A stretch of DNA of 64,000 nt from an uncultured Collinsella sp. (lineage in GTDB: Bacteria > Actinomycetota > Coriobacteriia > Coriobacteriales > Coriobacteriaceae): positions 7,266-71,265 of the forward strand of contig CABRHW010000011.1 of the NCBI GenBank assembly GCA_902470765.1. Reading direction: 5' to 3'. The notes below the pieces were generated by a model. That model did no database searches. It worked only from the letters and a program-made list of their open reading frames with translations, and had not been told where the DNA came from. Below, piece after piece: positions 9,192 through 18,640 of this stretch. The first letter of the stretch is position 1. Every line of letters begins with the position of its first letter. Position numbers and translations under genes: made by a program.

Positions 9192-12100
9192 ATGAGATTG
9201 ATACACAACAGCCGCCTACCGCAGTTTCGCACTCCGTTTGGCGCTGTGACCACAGGAACTACCGTTGCACTCTCGGTTATTTTGGAGGATGCCGATCCCA
9301 ACCAGGCAACACTCACCCTACGTACCTGGGTTGATGAAGTCGGCGAGACCCTGATTCCGATGGAGCACGAAGGCGATGGCATTTTTACCGGCGAGCTCAA
9401 ATGCACTGAACCGTGTCTTGTGTGGTACAGCTTTATATGCAATATCGAGGGCCAGCCCGAGGTTCGCCTGGGCGCGCCGCAAGGCCGCACCGGCGGCGAG
9501 GGCGTGACCTACGACTACGCCGAGGTGCCGTCCTTCCAGATTACTGTCTACAAGCACCGCGAGAACCGCCCCACCTGGTACGAGCGCGGCATGGTGTACC
9601 AGATCTTCCCCGACCGCTACGCCCGTGACGAGCATTGGCGCGAGCGCACAATGGCCCAACTCGAAAAACCGCGCAAGGGCATTCAGCGCCGGATGGTCGA
9701 GGACTGGAACGAGCCGCCCGTGTACGAGCGCGTCGAGGACGGCTCCATCAAGACATGGGACTTTTACGGCGGCTCGCTCAAGGGCATCCAGGAAGACCTG
9801 CCCCGCATCGCCGAGCTGGGCTTTACGGCCATCTACCTCAACCCCATCTTTGAAGCCGCGAGCAACCACCGCTACGACACGGCTGACTACACCAAGATCG
9901 ACCCGATCCTGGGCACCGAGCAGGACTTTACCGAGCTGTGCCAGGCAGCCGAGAAGCTGGGCATCTCCATCATCCTGGACGGCGTCTTCAACCACACGGG
10001 CGACGACTCGATCTATTTCAACCGCTACGGCAACTACCCCGGTTTGGGTGCCTGGCAGAGCGAGGATTCGCCGTGGCGCGATGCGTTTACCTTCCACGAA
10101 GACGGCTCGTATGACTGCTGGTGGGGCGTGGGCAACATGCCAGCCATCAACGAGAAGTCCGAGCTGGTGCGCGAGAGGCTCCTGGGCAAGGACGGCGTGA
10201 TCCGTAAATGGCTACGTGCCGGCGCTCATGGCTGGCGCCTAGACGTCGCTGACGAGCTTTCCGACGACTTCCTGGCCGAGATCAAGAAGGCAGTACTTGC
10301 CGAAAAGCCTGACGCACTGTTGCTCGGCGAAGTCTGGGAAGACGCCTCCAACAAGATCAGCTACGGCCATCTGCGTCGCTACCTACAGGGCTCCGAGCTC
10401 GACTCGGCTATGGATTACCCCTTCCGCGACATGGTCATCGGCTTTTTGATGGGCTACAAAAACGCTTACCAAGCTGCTGAAGATATCGAGACCCTCCGAG
10501 AGAACTATCCGCGTGAGGCCCTGTCTTGCGCGCTTAATCTGCTTTCGAGCCACGACCGTCCGCGCATTATCTCGGTGCTCGGCGGCGGCCCCGACGAGTC
10601 GCAGCTGCCCGAGTGCGAGCGCAGCAAATGGCGCCTGGACGAGAACTCGATGGGCCTGGCCAAGAGCCGTTTTTGGCTTGCAACGCTCATGCAGATGACC
10701 TTCCCCGGCGTACCTTCGATCTACTACGGCGACGAGTACGGCCTGGAGGGCCTGACCGATCCGGGCAACCGCCGCACCCTGCCGACCAAGGACCAGCTGC
10801 ACGACTTCGACACGCTGGCTATTGTCAAGAACGCCTCCGCCGTACGCCGCGCACTGCCATTTATGATCGACGGCGAGATCAAGGCCTTCGCGCTCAACGA
10901 CGAGGTGCTGGCATACAACCGCACGGGCAAGGATGGAGAGTCCGCGACGGTTATCATCAACCGCAGCCTGCGCAATTCGCACCGCGTGACGATTCCGGCG
11001 CTCGGCGAATGCGCGAGTGACGTGATCAGCGGCCACGAGTGCGAGATCCACAACGGTACGGTCACGCTCGATCTGTATCCGCTGGGCTCGTCGATCATCT
11101 ATCACCATGCCGAGCAGCGCCTGCAGGAGCCGCTCGATCACGGCGCGGGCGTCGTGTGCCATATCACCTCGGTGCCCACCGACGACGGCAAGCCCGGCAC
11201 GATCGGCGCACCCACGCGTCGCTTTATCGACCATCTGGCCGCTATGGGCATGCGCTACTGGCAGGTTCTGCCTGTCAACCCGACGGACTTCTTCCGCTCC
11301 CCTTACGCTGGGCCTTCGGCCTTTGCAGGCAATATTGACCTGCTGCCCGAAAGCCAAGAGGAGCTGGCGGCCGACTTTGAGACTTGGGAGGCCCGTGGCG
11401 GCGAGGATGCAGACCCGCTCTACACGGCGTTTAAGCATCGCAACGCCGACTGGCTCGAGAAGTACTGCGTCTACATGGCCGTTAAGAAGTACTTTGAGGG
11501 CGAGTCGCGCCACGATTGGCCGGCGGATGTCGCGCGCTACAACGAGCATCTGATTGACGACAAGCGTTTCCACGACGAGGCAGAGCTGCAGGCGTACATG
11601 CAGTACCGCTTTGACCTGGCCTGGTGCGAGCTCATGAACTACGCGCACAAGAAAGGCATCGAGGTCATCGGCGATATTCCCATGTACGTTTCGGACGATT
11701 CGGCCGATGCGTGGAGCGAGCCCGAGAACTTCTGGCTGTCCGATACCGGCAAAGCGATTGAGATCTCTGGCGCGCCGCCCGACAATTTTGCGCCCGAGGG
11801 CCAGGTGTGGGGCAACCCCACCTTCCGTTGGGATCACATGAAGGAGAACGGCTACAGCTGGTGGATGGACCGTCTGCGTCGCGCGTTCTCGCTCTACGAC
11901 CGCGTGCGCCTGGACCACTTCCTGGGATTCCACAGCTACTTTAGCATTCCCGCAGGTAAGACCTGCGCTGACGGCCGCTGGCTGGCGGGTCCGGGCAAGG
12001 ATCTGTTCCAGACTGCCTATGACGAGCTGGGGCCGCTCAACTTTATCGCCGAGGACTTGGGCTACCTGACGCCCGGCGTTCGCGCCATGGCTTCGACCTG

Positions 12101-12488
12101 CGGCTTCCCCGGTATGGACGTGCTGGAGTTTAGCGATTACGACGTCCGTAACGGCGTGTATCCCACGCCGGGCAAGATTCTGTACACCTCGACGCACGAC
12201 ACGTCGACGCTCGCCGGTTGGTGCACGCGCTCCTTTGCGGGCGGCGACGAGCCGAGCGGTGTTGAGGTAGCGGCCAAGCTGATGGGAGACGCGCTCGCAA
12301 GCAATGCTCCGCTTGTGATGATGCCACTGCAGGATGTACTGGGGCTTGGCGACGATGCGCGTATGAACGTGCCGGGTGTCGCCACGGGCAACTGGACCTG
12401 GCAGGCAGACGAGGCCGACATTGAGGCCGCCGAGGACAAAACTGCACAGCTCCTGCGCAACACCCATAGATTCTGGGGCGAAGCGTGA
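9192..12488 (+). CDS. fused GH13 alpha-glucosidase/neopullulanase and GH77 4-alpha-glucanotransferase
   Basis: One 1098-residue polypeptide carries two maltodextrin enzymes. Residues 1-130 look like an N-terminal beta domain (CBM34-like). Residues about 130-625 are a GH13 hydrolase close to MalZ/neopullulanase, with nucleophile Asp351 in GWRLDVAD, acid Glu380 in LLGEVWED and Asp455 in LSSHDRPR. From about residue 640 a complete MalQ-type GH77 domain begins (GTIGAPTRRFIDHLAAMG), with Asp908 in VRLDHFLGF, Glu954 in IAEDLGYL and Asp1003 in STHDTSTLAGW. All six catalytic residues are present, so both halves should be active: one trims maltodextrins, the other disproportionates them, feeding GlgP. 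The ribosome binding site is weak. No frameshift or stop lies between the halves, so the fusion is real in this sequence. Confidence 0.93.
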   Translation: MRLIHNSRLPQFRTPFGAVTTGTTVALSVILEDADPNQATLTLRTWVDEVGETLIPMEHEGDGIFTGELKCTEPCLVWYSFICNIEGQPEVRLGAPQGRTGGEGVTYDYAEVPSFQITVYKHRENRPTWYERGMVYQIFPDRYARDEHWRERTMAQLEKPRKGIQRRMVEDWNEPPVYERVEDGSIKTWDFYGGSLKGIQEDLPRIAELGFTAIYLNPIFEAASNHRYDTADYTKIDPILGTEQDFTELCQAAEKLGISIILDGVFNHTGDDSIYFNRYGNYPGLGAWQSEDSPWRDAFTFHEDGSYDCWWGVGNMPAINEKSELVRERLLGKDGVIRKWLRAGAHGWRLDVADELSDDFLAEIKKAVLAEKPDALLLGEVWEDASNKISYGHLRRYLQGSELDSAMDYPFRDMVIGFLMGYKNAYQAAEDIETLRENYPREALSCALNLLSSHDRPRIISVLGGGPDESQLPECERSKWRLDENSMGLAKSRFWLATLMQMTFPGVPSIYYGDEYGLEGLTDPGNRRTLPTKDQLHDFDTLAIVKNASAVRRALPFMIDGEIKAFALNDEVLAYNRTGKDGESATVIINRSLRNSHRVTIPALGECASDVISGHECEIHNGTVTLDLYPLGSSIIYHHAEQRLQEPLDHGAGVVCHITSVPTDDGKPGTIGAPTRRFIDHLAAMGMRYWQVLPVNPTDFFRSPYAGPSAFAGNIDLLPESQEELAADFETWEARGGEDADPLYTAFKHRNADWLEKYCVYMAVKKYFEGESRHDWPADVARYNEHLIDDKRFHDEAELQAYMQYRFDLAWCELMNYAHKKGIEVIGDIPMYVSDDSADAWSEPENFWLSDTGKAIEISGAPPDNFAPEGQVWGNPTFRWDHMKENGYSWWMDRLRRAFSLYDRVRLDHFLGFHSYFSIPAGKTCADGRWLAGPGKDLFQTAYDELGPLNFIAEDLGYLTPGVRAMASTCGFPGMDVLEFSDYDVRNGVYPTPGKILYTSTHDTSTLAGWCTRSFAGGDEPSGVEVAAKLMGDALASNAPLVMMPLQDVLGLGDDARMNVPGVATGNWTWQADEADIEAAEDKTAQLLRNTHRFWGEA

Positions 12489-12532
12489 TAAAACCCCCGA
12501 TATAGGGTACAGTTACAGCTGTTTGAATTTAT

Positions 12533-12557
12533 GCGGGCAGAGCGATCTGCCCGCTTT
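12533..12557 (+). terminator. hairpin between the GH13-GH77 gene and the FmdB-type gene
   Basis: GCGGGCAG (12533-12540) pairs perfectly with CTGCCCGC (12547-12554) around a 6-nt loop, followed by TTTGTG. It lies 45 bases after the fusion gene and 20 before the next start, so it is a weak terminator or attenuator. Confidence 0.5.
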
Positions 12558-12576
12558 GTGCTGAAAAGGAAGTATT

Positions 12577-12813
12577 ATGGCGCGCTACGATTACAAGTGC
12601 TCGAGCTGCGGCAACGTGTTTGAGGTTGAGCATCCCATGTCCGAGACCCCCGAGGTCGTGTGCCCGAGTTGCGGCGCTCCGGCGGCCAAGACGTTCTCGG
12701 CCAGCGGCATCAAGTTTGAGGGCAACGGCTTCTACAACACCGACCAGCGAAGCGGTGGTTCCAGCACCAACGCCACCAGTGGCTGCTGCGCCAACTGTCC
12801 GCATAACCACTAG
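12577..12813 (+). CDS. FmdB-family zinc ribbon protein
   Basis: This 78-residue cytoplasmic protein matches the small FmdB putative regulatory family. The N-terminus reads MARYDYKCSSCGNVFEV and is followed by CPSCGAPA, giving two CxxC knuckles (from Cys9 and near residue 29) for one zinc. Then comes the family's FSASGIKFEGNGFYNTD segment. The C-terminus adds a further Cys-rich end (GCCANCPHNH) that could bind a second metal. A GGAAG ribosome binding site precedes the ATG. The function of the family is not firmly known; it probably binds nucleic acid or protein. It stands alone, convergent with rsmB. Confidence 0.88.
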   Translation: MARYDYKCSSCGNVFEVEHPMSETPEVVCPSCGAPAAKTFSASGIKFEGNGFYNTDQRSGGSSTNATSGCCANCPHNH

Positions 12814-12881
12814 AAACCAATCAGCCCTGCGACCGAAACCGATTGCAGGGCTACTTATTTAGCTATCCAGGTTTCCTTCTG

Positions 12882-12948
12882 AGTTGCGGTGAAATAAGGA
12901 CTATTTGGCGGGTAGATGCCGCCATTCAATCCCTATTTCACCGCAACT
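12882..12948. repeat. long palindrome, family I copy A
   Basis: Arms of 19 bp (12882-12900 and 12930-12948) are inverted with a single mismatch; each reads AGTTGCGGTGAAATA at its outer end. The loop is 29 nt. The element lies between the converging FmdB-type gene and rsmB, 7 bases beyond the rsmB stop. The same arm sequence recurs at 60096-60168 and as a half copy at 29103-29118. There is no T-run, so it is not an ordinary terminator. Confidence 0.85.
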
Positions 12949-12954
12949 TAGTAG

Positions 12955-14355
12955 TTACTTGTGGACCAGGCGGGCGCAGAAGTGACCGTCGTAGGAGTCG
13001 GCGTTTACGGGGACACTTTGGAAGAGGCCTCGAGGGTTTTGGCGGAGAGTGACGAGGCTCTTGGCGTGGTCGTACTCGGGGAGCTGCAGAATCTGGGCTT
13101 CGGAGAGCGGTGCCACGATAAAGCCGGCGCCCTCGGAAGAGGCCAGGAAGGCATCCACGACCTGCGTGTTCTCTTCATCAAAAACCGAGCAGGTGGCATA
13201 GATAAGCTCACCGCCGGCAGCAACGCGCGCGGCTGCTTCCTTGAGCATCGTCAGCTGTAGCTTGGGCAGCTCAGTCGTAACGTCGTTTTCGGTCAGACGC
13301 CACGGTATCTCGGGATGACGGCGCATGGTGCCGGTGCCAGAGCACGGCGCATCGATAAACACCGTGTCGAACAGGGCGGGCTCGCCAAGAATCGCGTCAA
13401 AGGACGTGAGCACCTCATTGAGCTCGCAGGCATCGCCCGAGACCGTACGTACACCCGTAATACCCGCCTTATGCAGGCGCGCGAGATTCTGATCGCACTT
13501 GCGATCGTGCAGATCGAGCGCGGTATGCTGATGCTCGTACCCAGCGCGCTTGGCCTGGCACATCATCACATAGGTCTTGGTGCCGCGACCGGCGCCAATC
13601 TCCAGGCAGCGACCGGGACGTGTCGCGGCAGTAGCGATAAGCTGGGCGTTAAGGTCGGAGGCAACCGCGGCAGCACGCTCAAACACGCCCGATGCAACCG
13701 TGACCTGTGCATCGACCGGAGCATGGCAGCCCGGGAAGACAGGCGCAACGAGCTGCGAGATATACGGGTCGGCCTTGGTCGCAAACGCATTCTCGTGCAG
13801 TGCAAGCGGCGCGGGGGCCAGATTACCGGCAAAGTTGAGCGCGCCCTCGGGCGTATCGAACGAGGCCATAATACGAGCGCACAGCCAACGAGGAAGACCC
13901 ATCAAACGCGAAAGGCGAACCAAACGGCGCTCGGACTCATCCACGTCAGATGCCGTGGCAAAATCCTCCACGTTGTCCGCAACCTTGTGCAGCACCGCGT
14001 TAGCCAGGCCCGCGGCAGACTTAGCACCGCTGCGCACCAGCTCAACACCCTGGCTCACGGCAACGCGGCCCGGCGTATGCAGATAGAGCATCTCGAAGGC
14101 CGAGATGCGAAGCGCCATGCGAACGCGCGGCGCGACCTTTTTGGGCTTATCCAAAAACTGATCGAGCAACTCATCCAAAATACCCTGCGTGGCGGCAACA
14201 CCGAGCGCCAAACGAGCGGCAAAAGCGGAATCGCGCTGGTCAATGGCCTTGGCGGAAGCGCGGGACGAGAGCACGTCGCGCGCATACATACCGCGGCGAT
14301 CGGCCTCCATCAACACATCGAGCGCAAGCTTGCGCGCGGGAGACAACTTGCTCAT
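12955..14355 (-). CDS. rsmB: 16S rRNA (cytosine-967-C5)-methyltransferase
   Basis: RsmB methylates C967 of 16S rRNA using S-adenosylmethionine. The start at 14355 is set by the ATGA overlap with the fmt stop; an in-frame ATG 15 bases upstream lies inside fmt. The 466-residue protein has an N-terminal NusB-like helical domain (about 1-140), then the methyltransferase with SAM motif CLEIGAGRGTKT, DAPCSGTGTMRRHPE holding one catalytic Cys, and ATCSVFDEEN with Cys389 as the second. It is the last gene of priA-def-fmt-rsmB, a common bacterial order. Confidence 0.95.
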   Translation of the reverse strand: MSKLSPARKLALDVLMEADRRGMYARDVLSSRASAKAIDQRDSAFAARLALGVAATQGILDELLDQFLDKPKKVAPRVRMALRISAFEMLYLHTPGRVAVSQGVELVRSGAKSAAGLANAVLHKVADNVEDFATASDVDESERRLVRLSRLMGLPRWLCARIMASFDTPEGALNFAGNLAPAPLALHENAFATKADPYISQLVAPVFPGCHAPVDAQVTVASGVFERAAAVASDLNAQLIATAATRPGRCLEIGAGRGTKTYVMMCQAKRAGYEHQHTALDLHDRKCDQNLARLHKAGITGVRTVSGDACELNEVLTSFDAILGEPALFDTVFIDAPCSGTGTMRRHPEIPWRLTENDVTTELPKLQLTMLKEAAARVAAGGELIYATCSVFDEENTQVVDAFLASSEGAGFIVAPLSEAQILQLPEYDHAKSLVTLRQNPRGLFQSVPVNADSYDGHFCARLVHK

Positions 14356-15272
14356 GACAGTACACCCCACGCAAGGTCGACACCCTGCAGGCCGGCAGCC
14401 CAGGCAGAAGCAGTCATGGCACGCTTGCCATCGGGCTTAACCTCAAGCAGTTCAACCGCGCCATCGGAAAGGCCCAGGTAAACACGCTTGCTCTTGACGG
14501 CAACAGCACCCTCGCCAAGCGAGACATCAGCCGGCGCAGCATCGAGCGCGCGAACCGTCTTGCCGGCAATCACACAACGGGCAGGCGCGGTATCGGATGA
14601 AGCGAGCACATGACGAACGCAATCGAGCGCCGCCATCTGCGGATCCAGACGCATCTCCTGCTTGGAAATCTTGGCAGCATGAGTGACGAGCGACTCATCC
14701 TGCTCAGTCCAAACAGCCGAGCCATCGGCAAGCGAGGGAAGCGTATCGGCAAGCAGTTTGCCGCCCAGCTCGCCAAGCTCCATCGTGAGCGCCTCGGCAT
14801 GCTTACCGGAAACCGACGTCGAGGCCTGCGCGCAATAAGCGCCCGTATCCACGCCATGCCCAATGCGCATAATGGAAACACCGGCAACCTCGTCACCAGC
14901 AAGAATGGCACGCTGAATGGGAGCAGCACCACGCCAACGAGGCAGCAGCGAAGCATGAACATTCACAATACCAAGCGGCGCCACATGCAGCACCTCATCA
15001 GGCAAAATGCAGCCATAGGCAGCCACACAGAAAATATCAGCCTGCGCAGCCTGAAGCGTCTCAACTACCTCCGGCGTCATACGATTGGCCTCAATAACCG
15101 GCAACCCCAGCTCAAGCGCCTTGGCCTTAACAGGAGACGGCTCAAGCTTCTTACCACGCCCACGAACAGCATCAGGACGAGTAATAACAAGTGCAATCTC
15201 GTTCCCAGCCTCAACAAGCGAAGTCAGCGAAGGCACTGCGAAATCGGGCGTGCCCATAAACACAATACGCAT
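14352..15272 (-). CDS. fmt: methionyl-tRNA formyltransferase
   Basis: Fmt formylates initiator Met-tRNA with 10-formyl-tetrahydrofolate. The 306-residue protein begins MRIVFMGTPDFAVPSL and carries the folate-site motif HASLLPRWRGAAPIQ near residue 108, with the Asn and His that perform formyl transfer, and GVDTGA downstream. The RNA-binding C-terminal domain follows. It overlaps rsmB by 4 bases. The gap of 327 bases to def is unusually long for this operon and is partly filled by a long palindrome (15490-15591). Confidence 0.97.
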   Translation of the reverse strand: MRIVFMGTPDFAVPSLTSLVEAGNEIALVITRPDAVRGRGKKLEPSPVKAKALELGLPVIEANRMTPEVVETLQAAQADIFCVAAYGCILPDEVLHVAPLGIVNVHASLLPRWRGAAPIQRAILAGDEVAGVSIMRIGHGVDTGAYCAQASTSVSGKHAEALTMELGELGGKLLADTLPSLADGSAVWTEQDESLVTHAAKISKQEMRLDPQMAALDCVRHVLASSDTAPARCVIAGKTVRALDAAPADVSLGEGAVAVKSKRVYLGLSDGAVELLEVKPDGKRAMTASAWAAGLQGVDLAWGVLS

Positions 15273-15489
15273 AAAGAACGTCTCCCCTCAACCAAAGCCG
15301 AGACGGCTACAAATAACAGCGGAAAGCCAAGTACCCAGCCCATCCGCAATAACAATTCAACAAGAACAAATATACCCAAAACCAAAGAAAGAGCCGCAAT
15401 AAAAGCAGCTCCCTCTCAACAAAGACTATCAGCGAAGACGCCCATCCCTGGCCCGACGGCACCCGGGCGAAACGAGCCAGAACAACGCA
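15273..15489. other. AT-richer spacer between fmt and the palindrome at 15490
   Basis: This stretch is clearly less GC-rich than its neighbours. On the minus strand one frame could encode about 45 hydrophobic residues running into the fmt start, but it has no start codon or ribosome binding site. I see no convincing gene. It may hold the fmt promoter. Confidence 0.4.
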
Positions 15490-15591
15490 GTCCCCGGTGC
15501 TGAGCGCCCACATATCGTCCCGCGCGCAGTTTCGCAGCGAAGCGAGAATGTTTGAGCACGGGATGATATGTGGGCGCTCAGCACCGGGGAC
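15490..15591. repeat. long palindrome, 33-bp arms (copy D)
   Basis: Arms 15490-15522 and 15559-15591 are inverted with one mismatch in 33; both outer ends read GTCCCCGGTGCTGAGCGCCC. The loop is 36 nt. It starts 8 bases after the def stop, inside the priA-def-fmt-rsmB unit. There is no T-run. Its sequence differs from the other palindromes here, though its size nearly matches copy E. Confidence 0.85.
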
Positions 15592-15599
15592 GGTGGGAC

Positions 15600-16136
15600 C
15601 TACTCCGTCTCGCCCGGTCGAGCGCCGCGGGCCAGGGCGTCCTGGTACTCCTTGACGGCCTTGATCCTCTGCATCGGCTTCAGTCGCTCGAACATGGTGT
15701 TGCCGTGCAAGTGATCGATCTCGTGCTGCAGGCACACGCAGAACAGATCGCCCGTGGCCTCATAGCGGATCAGGTTGGCGTCCAGGTCGTACGCCTCGAC
15801 GACAACATGGTCGGGACGCTCGATCTCGCAGCTAATGCCGGGAATGGACAGGCAGCCCTCGCTAAACGGCACCAGATGGTCGCTCTGCTCAACAATGACA
15901 GGGTTGATGAGCACGTACGGGTCGTAGTCGTTCTTGTCGCTGTAGTCGCAGTCGATGGTGACGAGCTGAATGAGCTCGCCGATCTGCGGGGCAGCCAGGC
16001 CGCAGCCGCCGTTCTCGAACATCATCTTCTTCATCTTCTCGGCAAGCGCCTCGATCGCCGGGGTGATCTCCTCAATGACGGCGCACTCCTGGCGCAGACG
16101 AGGGTCGGGCGACAGTACGATTCCGTTGGCTTCCAT
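15600..16136 (-). CDS. def: peptide deformylase
   Basis: Def removes the formyl group from new proteins, undoing the work of Fmt encoded next door. All three family motifs are present: GCGLAAPQ near residue 52, EGCLSIP with the metal-binding Cys, and QHEIDHLHG with two metal-binding His and catalytic Glu. Start 16136 (MEANGIVL) is preferred over an ATG two codons upstream because the AAAGGA ribosome binding site sits at better spacing. The product is 178 residues. It follows priA by 12-18 bases. Confidence 0.96.
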   Translation of the reverse strand: MEANGIVLSPDPRLRQECAVIEEITPAIEALAEKMKKMMFENGGCGLAAPQIGELIQLVTIDCDYSDKNDYDPYVLINPVIVEQSDHLVPFSEGCLSIPGISCEIERPDHVVVEAYDLDANLIRYEATGDLFCVCLQHEIDHLHGNTMFERLKPMQRIKAVKEYQDALARGARPGETE

Positions 16137-16154
16137 GGCCATCCTTTCGGGTTG

Positions 16155-18608
16155 TTACATCAAATCATAGGCGTCGACGTCAACGCTCACGCTCACGCCG
16201 CGCACAGAGCCCACCTCTTTGAGGCAGGCGTCGATATCATCAGAGACATGGTACCCCACGGGCGACTTCGCAAGCAGATGGAAGCGGTAACGGTCCTTGG
16301 CTCTCTCGATTACACACGAAGCCGGGCCCAGCACCTGCGGCACGGCACTCCCCGCCCGCAAAAAGTCGGGCGCGGCGGCATGCCAGCGGCGCTTGAGGAG
16401 CTTTGCGATGCGCCCGATGTAGTCTTGCGCTTCGTCTCGGTTCGACGACCACACCAAGATGTTGACCAGGCGAACAAACGGCGGGTACAGCGCGTCGCGG
16501 CGCTGGTCCAGATCGTAGTCGGTAAAGATCGAACGGTCGTGCTCAGCGACAGCGCGAATGACCGGATCCTCGGGCAGATAGGTCTGAATGATGACCTCGC
16601 CGGGGCGATCGCCGCGACCGGCACGGCCCGCCACCTGTTCCAGCAAATCGTAGGCGCGCTCCCCTGCGCGAAAATCGGGCAGCTTTAATGCAAAGTCGGC
16701 ATTGACCACGCCCACGAGCGTGACCTCGGGAAAGTCAAGGCCCTTGGCAATCATCTGGGTGCCCAGCAGCACCGCGCAATCGGCGGCATCGAACTGCTCG
16801 AGCAGCTTTTTGTGCGCGTCCTTGCCGCGCGTGGAATCGGCATCCATGCGAATAATGGCGACGTCCTCGGGAAGCATCTGGTGCAGTGCGTCCTCAATCT
16901 GCTGCGTGCCCAAACCCATTTTTGCAAGGTAGCGACTGCCACATTTTGGACAGCGGCTCGTGGGCGCAGGATATGGCTGCACGCGCCAGGATGACCCGCA
17001 GGTATGGCACTGCAGCGTGTGCGTGCGCTCGTGGTACGTGAGCGCGGTGGAGCAGTGGTTACAGGTGGGGACGCAGCCGCACTCGCGGCACATCAAAAAC
17101 GGTGCAAAGCCACGGCGGTTGTGCAGTAACACGGCCTTCTCGCGGCGCTCGACCACACGCTCCAAGCCCTCAATCAAGGGTTTTGAGAACATGGATCGGC
17201 TGCCGTGAGAAAACTCACGGCGCAGGTCGGCAATCCGAACCGTAGGCAGCACGGCGTGTCCCGGGCGCTCGGGCATCTCGACGCGCGTCCAGGAGGCGCC
17301 GTTATACGTGCCACAGCGGCAGCGGTCGAGGGCCTCGGCTGAAGGCGTGGCCGAGCCCAACACAAGCGGGCAGCGATAGCGGCGAGCCATCTCGGCCGCC
17401 ACCTCGCGCGCATGGTAGCGCGGGCTGGAGCCCTGCTTATAGCTGGTCTCGTGCTCTTCGTCGATGATGATGAGGCCCAAATCGCTGAGCGGGCAAAAGA
17501 GCGCCGAGCGGGCGCCAACGACCACGCGGGCGGCTCCACTGGCGACCATATCCCACTGGTCCAGGCGCTCGCCGGCCGAAAGGCGCGAATGAAACACGGC
17601 GACCGTCTCGCCAAAGCGCGAGCGGAAGCGGCCGACGGTCTGGGCCGTCAGCGAGATCTCGGGCACGAGCACGCAGGCCGAACGACCGGCGGCCAGCACG
17701 CGCTCAATCGCCGAAAGGTAAACCTCGGTTTTGCCGGAGCCGGTGACGCCGTCGACCAGCACCACGTCGCCATGAGCGTCCAGACGGGCGCGCTCAATTT
17801 GCGCAAGCGCCTGCTGCTGGCCGTTCGTGAGCGCGACCGGCGCCTTGCCGCTTGCCGAGGACAGCGTGGTCTGCTCGCTGCAGCCACGCCAGGCTCGGCG
17901 CTCTTCAACCACCACGACGCCGCGTTTTTCGAGTGCCTTGATGGTCGCCGACATACTGTTATAGAGCAGGTTGAGGTCGCGCGTCGTAACCGGGCCGCAC
18001 TGGAGCGCCTCGATGAGCTGCCGCTGGCGAACGGCGGTCTTGGACGGCGTATAGTCGAAGCCCTCGGGCGTGAGCATGACCCAGCGGTTTTGGATAGGCT
18101 TGACGGCGGGGCGCTCAACGGCCCATACGCCGTCACCGCCCTTGACCACGCGCGGGCTGCCGCCCGGAGGCAAGAACAGGCGCAGGCACTCGGAAAGCGT
18201 TGCGACGTAATCGCGGCTCATCCAGCGTGCGATACGGGCAGCCTCGGCGGTAAAAAGCGGCTTGCTGAGGATAGCCTCGATGACTTTAATGCGCGCGGGA
18301 TCGAGAGCGTCGTTACCTTGCAGGTCGGCCAGCTCGGGCGCAATGTCGACGATGTAGCCCGCGGCCGCACGGTTACCAAAGTGGACCAGGACCGTGGATC
18401 CGATCTGCGCCTCGTTGGCAAGGGACCGGGGGATGCCGTAGGCGAATGGCTCGGACAGCGCACGGGTCGGGATGTCGAGGACCACGCTCGCATAGGCGGC
18501 GATGGGCTCAGGTGCGGGCTCGGGCTGCGCCGGGGCGGCGGCAGGAGCCGCGGACTTCGGAGCTTCCTCCGGTTCCGGCGAACCAAACAGCGAAAGTTGC
18601 TCGACCAT
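16155..18608 (-). CDS. priA: primosomal protein N', replication restart helicase
   Basis: PriA recognises stalled forks and reloads the replisome. The 817-residue protein has an N-terminal DNA-binding domain that starts after an Ala/Pro-rich stretch (about 11-37), then the helicase: Walker A GVTGSGKTEVYLSA near residue 289, Walker B IIIDEEHETSYKQG near 380, GSATPSAEA after it, and a zinc region of paired Cys between about 480 and 540 (CRECGCVPTCNHC, CHTCGSS, CPKCGS). The C-terminal helicase half holds AGRAGRGDRPGEV. It heads the unit with def, fmt and rsmB. Confidence 0.97.
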   Translation of the reverse strand: MVEQLSLFGSPEPEEAPKSAAPAAAPAQPEPAPEPIAAYASVVLDIPTRALSEPFAYGIPRSLANEAQIGSTVLVHFGNRAAAGYIVDIAPELADLQGNDALDPARIKVIEAILSKPLFTAEAARIARWMSRDYVATLSECLRLFLPPGGSPRVVKGGDGVWAVERPAVKPIQNRWVMLTPEGFDYTPSKTAVRQRQLIEALQCGPVTTRDLNLLYNSMSATIKALEKRGVVVVEERRAWRGCSEQTTLSSASGKAPVALTNGQQQALAQIERARLDAHGDVVLVDGVTGSGKTEVYLSAIERVLAAGRSACVLVPEISLTAQTVGRFRSRFGETVAVFHSRLSAGERLDQWDMVASGAARVVVGARSALFCPLSDLGLIIIDEEHETSYKQGSSPRYHAREVAAEMARRYRCPLVLGSATPSAEALDRCRCGTYNGASWTRVEMPERPGHAVLPTVRIADLRREFSHGSRSMFSKPLIEGLERVVERREKAVLLHNRRGFAPFLMCRECGCVPTCNHCSTALTYHERTHTLQCHTCGSSWRVQPYPAPTSRCPKCGSRYLAKMGLGTQQIEDALHQMLPEDVAIIRMDADSTRGKDAHKKLLEQFDAADCAVLLGTQMIAKGLDFPEVTLVGVVNADFALKLPDFRAGERAYDLLEQVAGRAGRGDRPGEVIIQTYLPEDPVIRAVAEHDRSIFTDYDLDQRRDALYPPFVRLVNILVWSSNRDEAQDYIGRIAKLLKRRWHAAAPDFLRAGSAVPQVLGPASCVIERAKDRYRFHLLAKSPVGYHVSDDIDACLKEVGSVRGVSVSVDVDAYDLM

Positions 18609-18640
18609 GGCCCCAGCACCTCCTATCCCATACGTCTACA

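Noticed and set aside
10383..12467. 694-residue minus-strand frame across the GH77 half of the fusion gene
   Set aside because: Antisense shadow; no motifs, and the sense frame has all GH13 and GH77 catalytic residues.
12840..12960. CRISPR array
   Set aside because: The repeats in this window are inverted pairs, not regularly spaced direct repeats, and no cas gene is present.
15231..15420. Possible small membrane protein on the minus strand between def and fmt (hydrophobic run with VLGIFVLVELLLRMGWVLG)
   Set aside because: It looks protein-like, but a stop codon precedes it, no start codon or ribosome binding site is found, and it runs into fmt in another frame. It may be a decayed gene.
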